64,000 nucleotides of DNA from Pseudomonadota bacterium (GCA_029558635.1 JAKQEE010000258.1:1-64000), one strand, 5' to 3'. Positions 1-10,005 are shown, numbered from the stretch's first letter. The notes: generated from the sequence alone by a model not told the origin. Program-made: numbers and translations.

Positions 1-2679
1 GTTGATGAAACGATTGTCGACAATGCGGGATCGCAGACGGTCAATGGCACTTTGGATGTGAACTTCTTCGGCGACGGTCCGGGGACGACCAATCCTGTGG
101 CGGGCAGCTTTGCGGCGGGTGGATCGCTCAAGGGCGGTGCGTTGACATCGAATGGTGTGCCGGTTGTTGTTACCCTTGCGGGCGACACTTACACAGGTAA
201 AGCGGGGACGGTGACAATCTTTACGCTGACCATAGGTGATAACGGGTCTTATACGTACAAACAGTTCGGCCAGCTGGATCATGCCAATGCGTCCAATCCG
301 GATGATGTGATCTTGCTTAACTTCGGGTTTGTAGCGACCGATGCGGACGGCGACAGCGCCAACGGCACGGTGGTTGTATCGGTCCATGATGATGCGCCTG
401 TGGCGGTCAATGATGTGGCGACGCTGTCTCAGGCACCGGGATCGGTCTCGGGCAACGTGACCGGCAATGATGACGTGGGTGAAGACGAGCCGGGCTATGT
501 GGTGAAAGAGATCACGTTCGGAGCGAACACGGTTGCGGTTCCGACCAGTGGTACGATCACGGTTGCGGGAGCGCACGGGAATCTGACCATCAGCCACACG
601 GGTGCTTACACCTATACGGGTGCGAGCGTGGGCAATGATGTGTTCACGTACAAGATCGTGGATCAGGACGGGGACCCTGCAACGGCGACGTTGACGGTCA
701 CGGTGAGTGATATCGACGAACAGCCGAATGTTATCAATTCTGTCAAGAATATTGATGAAACGGATCTGGGTCCGATTGTTGTCAACGGTACGGTTTCTCC
801 TGATTATCATGGGGATGGGCCGGGGACTGTTACCCCGCTTGGGACTGGCAGTGTTGTCGTTTCCGGCAATGCCAAAGGTGGCGTTCTGGCTTCGAGCGGT
901 GTTCCAGTGGTGGTCACTCTTGTTGGTGATACCTATACGGGTAAGGCAGGATCGACGACGGTCTTTACGCTCAAGGTCAATGCGGACGGCACGTATAAAT
1001 TTACGTTGCTGGACAATCTCGACCACAGCATCACGACCAACCATGACGAAACGCTTTATATCACCTTTGGTGTGCGGGCGACCGACGCGGATGGCGATTA
1101 TGTCGATGGTACAATCAAGATCGGTATTGACGATGACGGTCCGAAGGCTGTTGACGATCATGCTTCGGTTCCTGCGAACCAGAACAGTGTGAGCGGCGAT
1201 GTCGATCTTAACGATACTATCGGCAAGGATTATACGGCTGACGGTGTTGCGTTCGTCAAGTACGGTGCTACGACCTATACGGTTCCTGTCGGCGGTACGG
1301 TTTCGATCACTGCGGCTTACGGTACGCTGGTTATCGGGTCGAACGGTCAATATACCTATACGGTGAAACCGGGTACGACTGGCGGTACGGAGACGTTCTT
1401 GTATACGCTTTGCGATACGGACCAAGATACGGCAACAGCCAATCTGGTGATTGATGTTGCTCCACGCTATCTGCCGCCCGAACCTCCGTGCGTTGAAGCA
1501 TGTAATGTTTGTGTTGTCGAAGATGGCCACGTTACGTTGCAAGTTTCGACCTCGGCTAACGGTGGAAACGGTAATGAAGTTATCACGCTCTCGATCTCCG
1601 GCTTTACGGCGGGATGGACGGTCAATACGGCTTCGAGCGGCGGGACCTATAATGCAGGTACCGGCATCTGGTCGATTACATTGCCTGCCGGCTCATCCTT
1701 CACGGGTGGCCCGACGGTTGCGCCTCCGGCCAATAGCGATGCCGATCTGTCGAGCCTGACGGTCAAGGCGGTTGTTTACGATCCGGATTCGGGTGAAAGT
1801 GCTACTGCAACCACTTCGATGAAAGTTGTTGTCGATGCGGCCGCGGATGCTCCGAACCTTACCGTTCATGACGTTTACGCAATTGATGCAACGACTGTCG
1901 CTCTTGATGTCGGTGTATCGCTCAAGGATACGGACGGGTCCGAGATCATCAAGGAAATCCGTATTGAAGGGTTGCCTGACGGTCTCTCGCTTAATCACGG
2001 CGTTTATGACGCTGTTGCTGGTCGCTGGATTCTGACTGAGGCTCAGTTGAACGGACTGCAGGTTATGACTCCCGACAACTATGAAGGGCAGTTCAATCTG
2101 TTGGTGACGGCTGTTTCTCAGGAAGTCAATCTCTCCGGTGAAGAATGCACCACCGGTAACAACATCGCCTATAATGCCGATGTTCTGACGGTTACTGTTT
2201 ATGATGGTCAGTGCACTTGCGAATGCCCTACCAACTCGGTCATCAATGTCACGATCACGAACACCAATACGGTCAGTTCGTCGAGCGAGGTGATTGTGAA
2301 CGGTGAGAGCAGCGTTACGTCGAGCTTTACGTCTTCGTCGAGCACCACGACTTATTCGTCTTCGACGGATAACAGCTCGTCCGGCACCAGCCATTTCGAG
2401 CCGATCGTGATTAACGACTTTAATGCTCATGAAGGCGATATTCTGGATCTTAGCTCTTTGGTTGAGGTCCAGGATGGCGTCACGGCCGCGATCCATGAGT
2501 TTGTCTTTGCCCGCACCGAAAATGGCAACACCATTATCAGTGTGGATTCTGATGGAACCGGATCGGCGCACAGCGTTCAGGATGTTGTTGTCCTTCAAGG
2601 GGTTACGGGTATTCAGGTTGAAGACATTGTTCGTATCACCACGCAGGATCAGAGCCAGAGCGGTCTTGGGACGGCATAA
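1..2679 (+). CDS. Large type I secreted repeat adhesin, C-terminal part (5' end outside window)
   Basis: The frame is open from base 1, so the ORF-track start at 52 (TTG) is artificial and the gene begins upstream. About 890 residues are visible. Two copies of a T1SS-143-like repeat (IDET...NGT...GDGPGT...TDADGD) alternate with cadherin/VCBS-like domains (AVNDVATLSQAPGSVSG...). A Ser/Thr-rich linker near residues 750-800 precedes a C-terminal domain (NDFNAHEGDILDLSSLVE...) that matches the VCA0849-type type I secretion target signal. Such proteins are exported unfolded in one step and act as surface adhesins or biofilm factors. The exporter genes lie immediately downstream. Oddly for this class it carries several cysteines (CVEACNVC, CTCEC). 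Family is confident; ligand is unknown. Confidence 0.88.
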   Translation, partial: VDETIVDNAGSQTVNGTLDVNFFGDGPGTTNPVAGSFAAGGSLKGGALTSNGVPVVVTLAGDTYTGKAGTVTIFTLTIGDNGSYTYKQFGQLDHANASNPDDVILLNFGFVATDADGDSANGTVVVSVHDDAPVAVNDVATLSQAPGSVSGNVTGNDDVGEDEPGYVVKEITFGANTVAVPTSGTITVAGAHGNLTISHTGAYTYTGASVGNDVFTYKIVDQDGDPATATLTVTVSDIDEQPNVINSVKNIDETDLGPIVVNGTVSPDYHGDGPGTVTPLGTGSVVVSGNAKGGVLASSGVPVVVTLVGDTYTGKAGSTTVFTLKVNADGTYKFTLLDNLDHSITTNHDETLYITFGVRATDADGDYVDGTIKIGIDDDGPKAVDDHASVPANQNSVSGDVDLNDTIGKDYTADGVAFVKYGATTYTVPVGGTVSITAAYGTLVIGSNGQYTYTVKPGTTGGTETFLYTLCDTDQDTATANLVIDVAPRYLPPEPPCVEACNVCVVEDGHVTLQVSTSANGGNGNEVITLSISGFTAGWTVNTASSGGTYNAGTGIWSITLPAGSSFTGGPTVAPPANSDADLSSLTVKAVVYDPDSGESATATTSMKVVVDAAADAPNLTVHDVYAIDATTVALDVGVSLKDTDGSEIIKEIRIEGLPDGLSLNHGVYDAVAGRWILTEAQLNGLQVMTPDNYEGQFNLLVTAVSQEVNLSGEECTTGNNIAYNADVLTVTVYDGQCTCECPTNSVINVTITNTNTVSSSSEVIVNGESSVTSSFTSSSSTTTYSSSTDNSSSGTSHFEPIVINDFNAHEGDILDLSSLVEVQDGVTAAIHEFVFARTENGNTIISVDSDGTGSAHSVQDVVVLQGVTGIQVEDIVRITTQDQSQSGLGTA

Positions 2680-2815
2680 TTAACGTAATAATACATGGCC
2701 GTGGCGGAAATCTTCGCCCCGGCAGTTCACAGTCTTGCATTTCAAGACAAAAACGATCATAACTGTTTCTGGAATTTCAATCCTTTAGGATGGCCCACAG
2801 GTCGAGGAGAAAAAG

Positions 2816-4387
2816 ATGGTTATCTCACACAGCAAATTTCTCACTGTATGCGCTTCTGCATTGATGGTGTTTTCAGTGGGCGTCGTACATGCGCAGGATA
2901 CCGCACAATCTATGGAAAGTGAAATGAAGGTGTCCCCGGACACTCTTCCCGTGCCGAACGATTCTTCTGCCGGTGCGCCAATTTATGAATCTGGCGTTGT
3001 TCCGGAAACAGCTCCCGCACCGGCTCCGGTGTTGGCTGCAACCAGCCCCGAAACTCCTGCTGTTTCTGCTGCGACCCAGATCGGGTCTTATAATCCGCGC
3101 TCTACCGGTACAGACCGGATCGTTACGCTGCGCGATGCCGTGGCTGTCGGCGTTTTGACCAATCCGGAAACAGAAACGGTTGAAAATAACCGCCGCGCCA
3201 CCGATGAAGAGCTGGAACAAGCCAAAGCCTTGTATCTGCCGTCGGTCGATATGCGTGCCGATACGGGCTATCAGAGCATTTATAGTGATCCTGACGGGGC
3301 TGTTTCCGGCCATTCCGATTTGTGGCGTTCACAAGCTTCTCTGACTTTGACCCAGTTGTTGTTCGACGGGTTTGAAACCCATTACGAGAACGAGCGCCAA
3401 CGTCACCGCGTTCGTTCCGCGTCGCACCGCGTTCGTGAAACGGCTGAATTTGTCGGTCTGGATATTGTCGAGGCCTATCTGGATGTGTTGCGTCAACGTG
3501 AATTGCTGGCGATTGCTCAGGAAAACCTCAATCAGCACCGTTCCATTATGTCCCAGATCGAAGACAGCACCGGCGCCGGTCGTTCGACGCAAGCTGATGT
3601 CGAGCAAACCAAAGCCCGTATTCAGGCTGCTGTGGCTCAGGAAGCTGCCGTTCGCCAATCCTTGCGCAATGCTGAGGCTTCTTACCTCCGCCGTGTAGGG
3701 GATATGCCGCAGACCAATCTGCAGCGTCCCGTTTCTCCTAATAATCTGCTTGAATCCAGTGTCGATGATGAAGTCAAACAGGTTTTGACACACAGCCCGA
3801 CGCTCGATATCAAAGAAGCCGATGTGAATGTGGCTGAGTCCGAAATGGAACAATCGAAAGCCACGCTTTATCCTCAACTTGACTTTCAGGCCGGTGCTTC
3901 TGTCGGTGAAAATCTCGACGGGGTTGAAGGCCGTACACAGGAAGCCTCCGCTTTGGTGATTGCCAACTGGAATCTTTACCGCGGTGGTGGCGATGAAGCC
4001 CGTATCCGTGAACATGTATACCGTCATGCACAGGCGAAGAGCGACCGCAACGCTTCTGCCCGCACGGTCGAACGCGATGTGCGCCAGACTTGGGCCAACA
4101 TGCTGGCTGCACGCGAGCGTGCCGAAGCTTTCCGCGGGCAGGCCGATGCCAATGCGATGGTTGTTCAGGCATACAAGGATCAGTTCAATCTGGATCGCCG
4201 GACGTTGCTTGACGTTCTCGACTCCCAGAATGAATGGTTTGTTTCCCGCAGCAATGCGATCAACAACGATTATCTCGAAATGTTCGCGGTCTATCGTTTG
4301 TTGGCTCTGCGCGGGGTGTTGCTGCCGTCTATGGGGGTTGCCTATCCCAAGGAAGTTAATCCATCCGACAAGAGCCGCCGCGGCTAA
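2816..4387 (+). CDS. TolC-family outer membrane channel of the type I secretion system
   Basis: A 523-residue protein with a clear signal peptide (residues 1-26, cleavage near VHA-QD), a proline/alanine-rich spacer to about residue 95, then the long alpha-helical coiled-coil repeats of the outer membrane efflux protein family (ATLYPQLDFQAGASVG and VIANWNLYRGGGDEARI are typical TolC motifs). It would form the trimeric exit duct for the adhesin encoded upstream. The ATG at 2816 is preceded by a good ribosome binding site (GAGGAG). Downstream come the ABC and HlyD components in the same orientation, so this is one secretion operon. The C-terminal half has the usual TolC length; the N-terminal Pro-rich extension is longer than in E. 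coli TolC. Confidence 0.9.
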   Translation: MVISHSKFLTVCASALMVFSVGVVHAQDTAQSMESEMKVSPDTLPVPNDSSAGAPIYESGVVPETAPAPAPVLAATSPETPAVSAATQIGSYNPRSTGTDRIVTLRDAVAVGVLTNPETETVENNRRATDEELEQAKALYLPSVDMRADTGYQSIYSDPDGAVSGHSDLWRSQASLTLTQLLFDGFETHYENERQRHRVRSASHRVRETAEFVGLDIVEAYLDVLRQRELLAIAQENLNQHRSIMSQIEDSTGAGRSTQADVEQTKARIQAAVAQEAAVRQSLRNAEASYLRRVGDMPQTNLQRPVSPNNLLESSVDDEVKQVLTHSPTLDIKEADVNVAESEMEQSKATLYPQLDFQAGASVGENLDGVEGRTQEASALVIANWNLYRGGGDEARIREHVYRHAQAKSDRNASARTVERDVRQTWANMLAARERAEAFRGQADANAMVVQAYKDQFNLDRRTLLDVLDSQNEWFVSRSNAINNDYLEMFAVYRLLALRGVLLPSMGVAYPKEVNPSDKSRRG

Positions 4388-4430
4388 TACAGACCCGTTG
4401 TCGGATCTTTTGTCCCTTGCTCTTGATCCT

Positions 4431-4453
4431 GCCCTCTCCGTTCTGGAGGGGGC
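4431..4453 (+). other. Intercistronic stem-loop between tolC-like and ABC genes
   Basis: GCCCTCTCC and GGAGGGGGC pair as a 9-bp stem (one G-T wobble) around a 5-nt loop, followed only by a short TTTA. It lies between the stop of the TolC-like gene and the start of the ABC gene. It could be a partial terminator or an mRNA-stabilising hairpin that sets different levels of exporter components. Confidence 0.45.
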
Positions 4454-4471
4454 TTTACCCGGGTATGAAGA

Positions 4472-6778
4472 ATGACTGATCCGCAAACGCCATCTCCCTT
4501 TTCGCAAGACCCCGCTGCTCCGGCTGAAAAAATCCAGCCTCCCGAACCTGCAGATCGCTGGCCAATTGAAGCTGATCGGATGTCTATTCATTACCCGTTG
4601 ATCGAATGTTTGCGCATTCTGGCCGGTCATTATGGTCGACGGACCAGCGAGAATGCCTTGACCGCCGGTTTACCCATTCCGCCGAGCGGGATTACGCCCG
4701 CGCTTTTCGAACGGGCGGCGCTTCGTGCCGATATGAATGCGCGAATTCTGGAACGTTCGCTTGAAGCTTTGGCCATTGCACCAAACCTGCCGTGCATTCT
4801 GGTTTTGGAACATAATCAGGCTTGTGTATTGTGGGAGGTGCGTTTCCCCAAAAAACATCCGCCGAGAAAGAACAAAGGGCAGGTTGCGGAAATCCATCCC
4901 GAAACGCAACTGGTGTTGCAGTTCCCCGAAAGTCCCGATGAACGTAAAGTTTTAAGGGTTTCCGAGCTGGCCAAAATTTATACCGGCTATTGTTTTTTTG
5001 TACGGCCTGTGGCGCGGGTCGATGATCGTGCGGGTCCGGCGGAGATTGATACAGCACGCGATTGGTTTTGGGGATCGCTCAAGGAAAACTGGGCGATTTA
5101 CCGCGAGGTCATTCTCGGCACGGTTATGATTAACTGTTTTGCGCTGGTCAGTACGCTTTACATCATGAATGTCTATGACCGCGTTATTCCAAACAGCGCG
5201 TATGAAACGCTGTGGGTTTTGTCATTGGGTGCGCTGATCGTTTATGTTTTCGATTTCATCATGAAGAATATGCGTTCCTATTTCCTTGATATCGCGGGAC
5301 GCAAGGCGGATGTTAAAATTTCGGCAAAGCTTTTCGAACAGTTGCTCGGCATGACTTTGACGGCGCGTCCTGCGAGCGCGGGGGTTTTGGCAGCCAATAT
5401 GCGCGAGTTCGAGACGATCCGCGATTTCTTTACATCGGCGACTATGGCCGCTCTTATTGATCTTCCGTTTGCATTGTTCTTTATCCTTATTATTGCGGTG
5501 ATTGCGGGGCCGCTTGCAATTATTCCGCTTGTGGCTATTCCGATTGTGATCGGGTGCGGATGGATTTTGCAAAAGCCGATGCAAAAAATCATTCGTCAGT
5601 CGATGCATGAAAGTGCGCTGAAAAATGCTTTGTTATTCGAGACGATCACGGGGTTAGAGACCATCAAGACGCAAGCTGCCGAAGGGCATATCCAGCGTCG
5701 TTGGGAGGAGCTTAGCGACAAGGGATCGCGTACCTCGGTCAAATCAAAACGCGTGGCGGCGTTTGCGCTCAATTTCTCGCTCTTTATCCAGCAATTCACA
5801 ACCGTGGGGATGGTGGTCGCGGGTGTCTATATGATCTCGGAAGCGATGCTGACTCAAGGGGCTTTGGTTGGTGCGGTGCTTCTGGTGGGGCGCGCTTTGG
5901 GGCCGCTCTCGCAAGTGGCCGGTTTGATGACGCGGTTCAATCAAAGCTATGAAGCGTTGCATCAGCTTGAGGATTTGATGCGCCGTCCGGTCGAACGTCC
6001 GGCGGGAAAACATTTTATTTCGATGCCGCGGATCGAAGGCAAAATCGAATTCCGCGATGTGGAATTCAAATATCCGGGGCAGACCTATCCGGCCTTGCAG
6101 GGGTTGAATCTATCGATTGAACCCGGAGAGCATATCGGAATTATTGGCGCTGTCGGGTCGGGTAAAACCACGCTCGCGCGGCTTTTGGTCAATTTGTATC
6201 AGCCAAGCAACGGGGCGGTCCTTCTTGACGGGACGGATGTGCGTCAGGTCGATCCTGGTGATTTGCGCCGTTCGATCGGGGCCGTTCAGCAAAGCCCCAA
6301 TCTGTTTTACGGGTCGGTTAGAGAGAATATCACGATGGGTCATGAAATGGCGCCGGACCGTGCAGTGGTGCGTGCGGCGGAGCTGGCCGGTGTCATGGAA
6401 TTTTTGCGAGATTCAGAAAAAGGTCTTGATACGCCTGTTGGGGAACGCGGCGAGGCGCTTTCCGGCGGGCAGCGTCAGGCAGTGGCGATTGCCCGATCCT
6501 TGCTTTATGATCCTCCAATTTTATTGCTCGACGAACCGACGGCGTCGATGGATCCGACATCCGAGAATAAACTCAAAGAGCGTCTCAAGGTGATGTCGCA
6601 GGGCAAAACAACCATTCTGATTACACATAAGGGCGCGATGCTCGAACTGGTGGATAAATTGTTGTTGCTGGATCGCGGGCGAGTTATAGCTTTCGGAGCA
6701 CGAGATGAAATTATCCGCCGTTTGCAGGCGCGGGAATTTGGCGGTGGTCGTCCTGCCGAGACGAGAAGTGGAGAGTAG
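4472..6778 (+). CDS. Type I secretion ABC transporter (permease/ATPase, LssB/LapB type)
   Basis: A 768-residue inner membrane exporter. An N-terminal degenerate C39-like domain (about residues 40-180, no obvious catalytic Cys-His pair) is followed by a six-helix ABC transporter membrane domain (about 200-480) and a nucleotide-binding domain with Walker A GAVGSGKTT (about 558), signature LSGGQRQ (about 662) and Walker B ILLLDEPT (about 683). It would power export of the large adhesin upstream, working with the TolC-like and HlyD-like proteins on either side. The length and the C39-like domain fit exporters of large RTX/T1SS-143 adhesins. It ends 2 bases before the HlyD start codon, so the two are translationally linked. 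Confidence 0.92.
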   Translation: MTDPQTPSPFSQDPAAPAEKIQPPEPADRWPIEADRMSIHYPLIECLRILAGHYGRRTSENALTAGLPIPPSGITPALFERAALRADMNARILERSLEALAIAPNLPCILVLEHNQACVLWEVRFPKKHPPRKNKGQVAEIHPETQLVLQFPESPDERKVLRVSELAKIYTGYCFFVRPVARVDDRAGPAEIDTARDWFWGSLKENWAIYREVILGTVMINCFALVSTLYIMNVYDRVIPNSAYETLWVLSLGALIVYVFDFIMKNMRSYFLDIAGRKADVKISAKLFEQLLGMTLTARPASAGVLAANMREFETIRDFFTSATMAALIDLPFALFFILIIAVIAGPLAIIPLVAIPIVIGCGWILQKPMQKIIRQSMHESALKNALLFETITGLETIKTQAAEGHIQRRWEELSDKGSRTSVKSKRVAAFALNFSLFIQQFTTVGMVVAGVYMISEAMLTQGALVGAVLLVGRALGPLSQVAGLMTRFNQSYEALHQLEDLMRRPVERPAGKHFISMPRIEGKIEFRDVEFKYPGQTYPALQGLNLSIEPGEHIGIIGAVGSGKTTLARLLVNLYQPSNGAVLLDGTDVRQVDPGDLRRSIGAVQQSPNLFYGSVRENITMGHEMAPDRAVVRAAELAGVMEFLRDSEKGLDTPVGERGEALSGGQRQAVAIARSLLYDPPILLLDEPTASMDPTSENKLKERLKVMSQGKTTILITHKGAMLELVDKLLLLDRGRVIAFGARDEIIRRLQAREFGGGRPAETRSGE

Positions 6779-6780
6779 AA

Positions 6781-8139
6781 ATGTCCAAAGAGCTTCCCGA
6801 AGATCGCAAAAAATTATTGAAGGGGTCGATGGACCGTGCTGCAGCCCATGCCGACAAATATTTTATGACGGATGACGAGTTGCCGCTTCACAAGCATGTG
6901 ATTTTGGTGACGACATTTTTCTTTTTTGTCGTGTTTGTATTGTGGGCCAGTTTCGCCGATGTCAACGAGACGGCGCGCGGCGAGGGGCAGGTCATTCCGG
7001 CTGGTGAAGTGCAGGTGATCCAGAACCTTGAGGGCGGGATTGTCGAAGAATTTTTGCACAAGGAAGGCGAGACGGTCAAGAAAGACGAAGTTATTATGCG
7101 CCTTAAGGATGTCGGGGCGATGTCCGATCTCGGGTCAAATCAGGCGCGTTACTTGGGTTTGTTGGCGGCGGTCACGCGGTTGCAGGCTGAAGTTGATGGA
7201 AAGGATACGGTCGAGTTTCCCGAGAATGTTCAAAAATCCGCCCCGCAGAGTGTTCTGGAAGAGCTGAATGCGTTCAAGGCCAATAGGGCCAAGTTGCAAG
7301 GCCAGCTTGATGTTCTTGATCAGCAACTTTCGCAGCGCAGACAGGAGATCAGCGAGTTGACGACGAAATCCCGTGATTTAAGCTCGGTTATTGCTTTGTC
7401 GCGGCAGGAAAAAAGTATGATCGAGCCGTTGGTGGCCAAGGGGTCGGCTCCGAAGATTGAACTGATCCAGTTGGAACGCGGAATTAAGGAAAAGCAAACG
7501 GAACTGAATGGTGTTCTGGAGGCTATTCCCCGCGCCAAGGCAGCGATGGCCGAGGCCGAGGCGAGGATCGCCGAGATGAAAAAAAGTGCGATTGCGGATG
7601 CACAAACGGATCTTGCGGCCAAAACAATTGAGATGAATACGGTCAAGGAGACGCTTGGCGCTCTGGAAGATAAAAAGGATCGCACGGAAATCCGCTCTCC
7701 GGTGAATGGCACAATCAAGGATTATAAAGTCAATACGGTGGGCGGCGTTGTGCGTCCGGGAGACCCGATTGCCGAGATCGTTCCGGTCGATGACAATTTG
7801 TTGGTTGAGGTTAAAATCAAACCGTCGGATATTGCGCGCCTTCGTCCCGATATGGAGGCCATGGTCAAAATCACCGCCTATGATTTTACGGTTTATGGCG
7901 GACTTAAGGGTAAGGTGGTGGATATATCTCCCGATACCATCAAAAACGACAAGGGGGAGAGTTTTTACCGCATCTTGGTGCGGACCGAGAAAAATGCGCT
8001 GTACAGGGACGGCAAGCCCCTGCCGATTATTCCCGGTATGATTGCAACGGTTGATATCGTGACCGGATATAAAACTGTGATGGAATATCTGATGAAGCCG
8101 GTTCTCAAAACCGTGCAGAATTCGTTGAACGAGAAATAG
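6781..8139 (+). CDS. HlyD-family type I secretion periplasmic adaptor
   Basis: A 452-residue membrane fusion protein: cytosolic N-terminus, one transmembrane helix at about residues 41-58 (VILVTTFFFFVVFVLWASF), a biotinyl-lipoyl-like half motif (NLEGGIVEEFLHKEGETVKK), a long coiled-coil hairpin (about 120-300), the second lipoyl half (IRSPVNGTIKDYKVNTVGG) and a beta-barrel/C-terminal region. It bridges the ABC exporter and the TolC-like channel. The start is 2 nt after the ABC stop, with GGAGAG as ribosome binding site. Length and domain order are normal for the family. Confidence 0.92.
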   Translation: MSKELPEDRKKLLKGSMDRAAAHADKYFMTDDELPLHKHVILVTTFFFFVVFVLWASFADVNETARGEGQVIPAGEVQVIQNLEGGIVEEFLHKEGETVKKDEVIMRLKDVGAMSDLGSNQARYLGLLAAVTRLQAEVDGKDTVEFPENVQKSAPQSVLEELNAFKANRAKLQGQLDVLDQQLSQRRQEISELTTKSRDLSSVIALSRQEKSMIEPLVAKGSAPKIELIQLERGIKEKQTELNGVLEAIPRAKAAMAEAEARIAEMKKSAIADAQTDLAAKTIEMNTVKETLGALEDKKDRTEIRSPVNGTIKDYKVNTVGGVVRPGDPIAEIVPVDDNLLVEVKIKPSDIARLRPDMEAMVKITAYDFTVYGGLKGKVVDISPDTIKNDKGESFYRILVRTEKNALYRDGKPLPIIPGMIATVDIVTGYKTVMEYLMKPVLKTVQNSLNEK

Positions 8140-8147
8140 GGTTTGTC

Positions 8148-9053
8148 ATGTCTGTTGATATGGGGTCCTCCGGATTTGCGGTGATCGACGTTGGGTCGAA
8201 TTCCGTGCGGATGGTGATCTATGATATTTCAAAGTCCCCGCCAGAACAGGTTTTCAATGAAAAGGTTTATTGTGCCATGGGGCGCGATCTCGGTACGACG
8301 GGTAAGCTCAGTCCTGATGGAGCCGAAGCGTCTTATGATGCGATTCATACCTATCTGACAGTCGCCAAGGAACATAAGGTTGAGTATGTGAGGGCTGTGG
8401 GAACTGCGGCGCTTCGGGATGCAACGGATGGTCCGGATTTTGTCCGGAAAGTCGATCAAAAAATGGGTCTTAAAATCGAGGTTCTAACCGGTGAGGAAGA
8501 GGCGCGTTATGCCGCTGCCGGTGTTCTAGCTCTTGATCCCGAGGCTAACGGCGTTGTGGCCGATTTCGGTGGTGGGTCGCTGGAGCTGGCTTTGGTTGGT
8601 AACGGACGGATTATCGAGACGGTCAGCTTGCCGCTCGGGGCCTTCAGGATTAAGTCAATGGGAGAGAATGCGGAAGAGCAGATCGAAAAATCTCTGTCAT
8701 TTTATCATGATAAATTCGGAAACCAGAATGCGGTTTATGCGATCGGAGGGTCGTGGCGGGCGTTGGCTAAGGCACATATGATCCGGCACGGGTTAAAACA
8801 GGATGCGCAGGGTTACGCCATTCCCGGCAGTTCATTGGTGGCGTTTTGCAAGGTGGTCGAGGTATCTCCTATCGAAACGCTTGAAGAAAAATACCAGTTG
8901 GAGGGGCATCGGGCCAGTTTGGCTCCGGTTGCGGCCAAAATGCTCAGGCTCTTGGTTGAAACTTTGAATCCGGCTATATTCGTGACATCTGAAGCAGGGG
9001 TTCGTGACGGTCTGGTCTATGAATTTCTTTCTTCTTCATCAAAAGAGGCTTAA
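8148..9053 (+). CDS. Ppx/GppA-family phosphatase-like protein
   Basis: A 301-residue protein of the exopolyphosphatase/guanosine pentaphosphatase family with the ASKHA phosphate-binding motifs AVIDVGSNSVRM (about residues 12-23) and VVADFGGGSLEL (about 135-146), plus the conserved TGEEEARYAAAG. Family members hydrolyse polyphosphate or pppGpp. It is short (no C-terminal HD-like domain), matching the short alphaproteobacterial forms. It starts 8 nt after the HlyD stop, so it may be cotranscribed with the secretion genes, though a functional link is not evident. Whether it acts on polyphosphate or pppGpp cannot be decided from sequence. Confidence 0.85.
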   Translation: MSVDMGSSGFAVIDVGSNSVRMVIYDISKSPPEQVFNEKVYCAMGRDLGTTGKLSPDGAEASYDAIHTYLTVAKEHKVEYVRAVGTAALRDATDGPDFVRKVDQKMGLKIEVLTGEEEARYAAAGVLALDPEANGVVADFGGGSLELALVGNGRIIETVSLPLGAFRIKSMGENAEEQIEKSLSFYHDKFGNQNAVYAIGGSWRALAKAHMIRHGLKQDAQGYAIPGSSLVAFCKVVEVSPIETLEEKYQLEGHRASLAPVAAKMLRLLVETLNPAIFVTSEAGVRDGLVYEFLSSSSKEA

Positions 9054-9062
9054 ACTGGCATT

Positions 9063-9950
9063 ATGAGCGATATTGAAACCCATCAGGACAGCGAGCCTAC
9101 CGAAGTTTTCGATCTTGACGATCTTCCTTATGACGAGGAAGATGAGGATGGTGATGGTGACGGCAGTTCCGGCAAAGGGGGCGGGGGAAAATCTCCCAAA
9201 CGTTACCGCGTTATTGTTGAGCCGTTTCTGGAGTTCGCTGACGACCCTACTTTGTCCCCTGAAGAAAATGCCGAACGTAAGCTGAGATTATTAGCGACTG
9301 CGCCGATGAGCATTCTGGTTCCCGGGGCATCGTCTTTTGCGTCGGAAAACGATCTGTCGCGCAAAATTTTTATGGTTGATATCGGTCAGGCCAACGGTGA
9401 GGCTACGGCCAGCGACATGGCCGATCCGAACTTTGTCGACAAGCGCGATGCGCTCCAGCGCCAGCGCAGGACCCTGTTTGGTTTGCCGCATCCGTCACTG
9501 GTTTTAAGTGGCAGCATTGCTCTGGCTAGTGTGATGGCGACGGCTTTTGCCGGATTTGCGGCAAGTGTGGCAGGCAAAAAACCCGGAGAAAAAATATCCA
9601 AGAAGGGCAAGGGGGCTGAAAGCAAGAAAGCCAAATTGCTTGATTTTTCCCTCGACAAAGAGTCAGCTTTTTCTGCCAAGGATGATCCTTACAAGAGCTA
9701 TAAAATTGCGGATGAAATCGGAGCGCATCTTGGTGTTCTGGAACATGCGACCATTGAGACCGTCACCGAGATGGTCGAGGTCAAGCGTACGGCACTGAGT
9801 TTTGACAGCCTGTCTTCCTATTTTGATTATTTGGCGGAGATGGCCAAAGCTCCGGTTCTGAAGGTAGATTTGAAGGACGGAAAGGGCGGTGCGGCCGAGC
9901 AGAGCGATGCGCCTATCTCACCGTGGCATGAGTATTCGCCGATCAAGTAA
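9063..9950 (+). CDS. Unknown protein with acidic N-terminus and one hydrophobic segment
   Basis: I do not recognise this 295-residue protein. The first 60 residues are acidic and Gly/Ser-rich (DLDDLPYDEEDEDGDGDG); a hydrophobic stretch at about 142-168 (LVLSGSIALASVMATAFAGFAA) could be a membrane helix and is followed by a Lys-rich segment (GKKPGEKISKKGKG). The remainder looks soluble and helical. It starts 9 nt after the Ppx-like gene and ends just before a strong bidirectional terminator, so it is the last gene of the plus-strand unit. No signal peptide is visible. Confidence 0.7.
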   Translation: MSDIETHQDSEPTEVFDLDDLPYDEEDEDGDGDGSSGKGGGGKSPKRYRVIVEPFLEFADDPTLSPEENAERKLRLLATAPMSILVPGASSFASENDLSRKIFMVDIGQANGEATASDMADPNFVDKRDALQRQRRTLFGLPHPSLVLSGSIALASVMATAFAGFAASVAGKKPGEKISKKGKGAESKKAKLLDFSLDKESAFSAKDDPYKSYKIADEIGAHLGVLEHATIETVTEMVEVKRTALSFDSLSSYFDYLAEMAKAPVLKVDLKDGKGGAAEQSDAPISPWHEYSPIK

Positions 9951-9962
9951 ATACAGGATGTA

Positions 9963-9988
9963 AAAAACCCGCCTGATGGCGGGTTTTT
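9963..9988. terminator. Bidirectional intrinsic terminator
   Basis: AAAAACCCGCC-TGAT-GGCGGGTTTTT is a perfect 11-bp hairpin with an A-tract on one side and a T-tract on the other. It sits between the convergent unknown gene (plus) and rpsA (minus) and should stop transcription from both. Confidence 0.92.
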
Positions 9989-10005
9989 CGTTATCATATT
10001 TCAGA

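Noticed and set aside
1693-2598. Minus-strand ORF of 301 codons
   Set aside because: Shadow of the adhesin gene; its translation is Arg-rich and without domain, whereas the plus frame has clear repeats and a secretion signal.
3329-4630. Minus-strand ORF of 433 codons
   Set aside because: Antisense to the TolC-like gene and the ABC gene start; no recognised motif.
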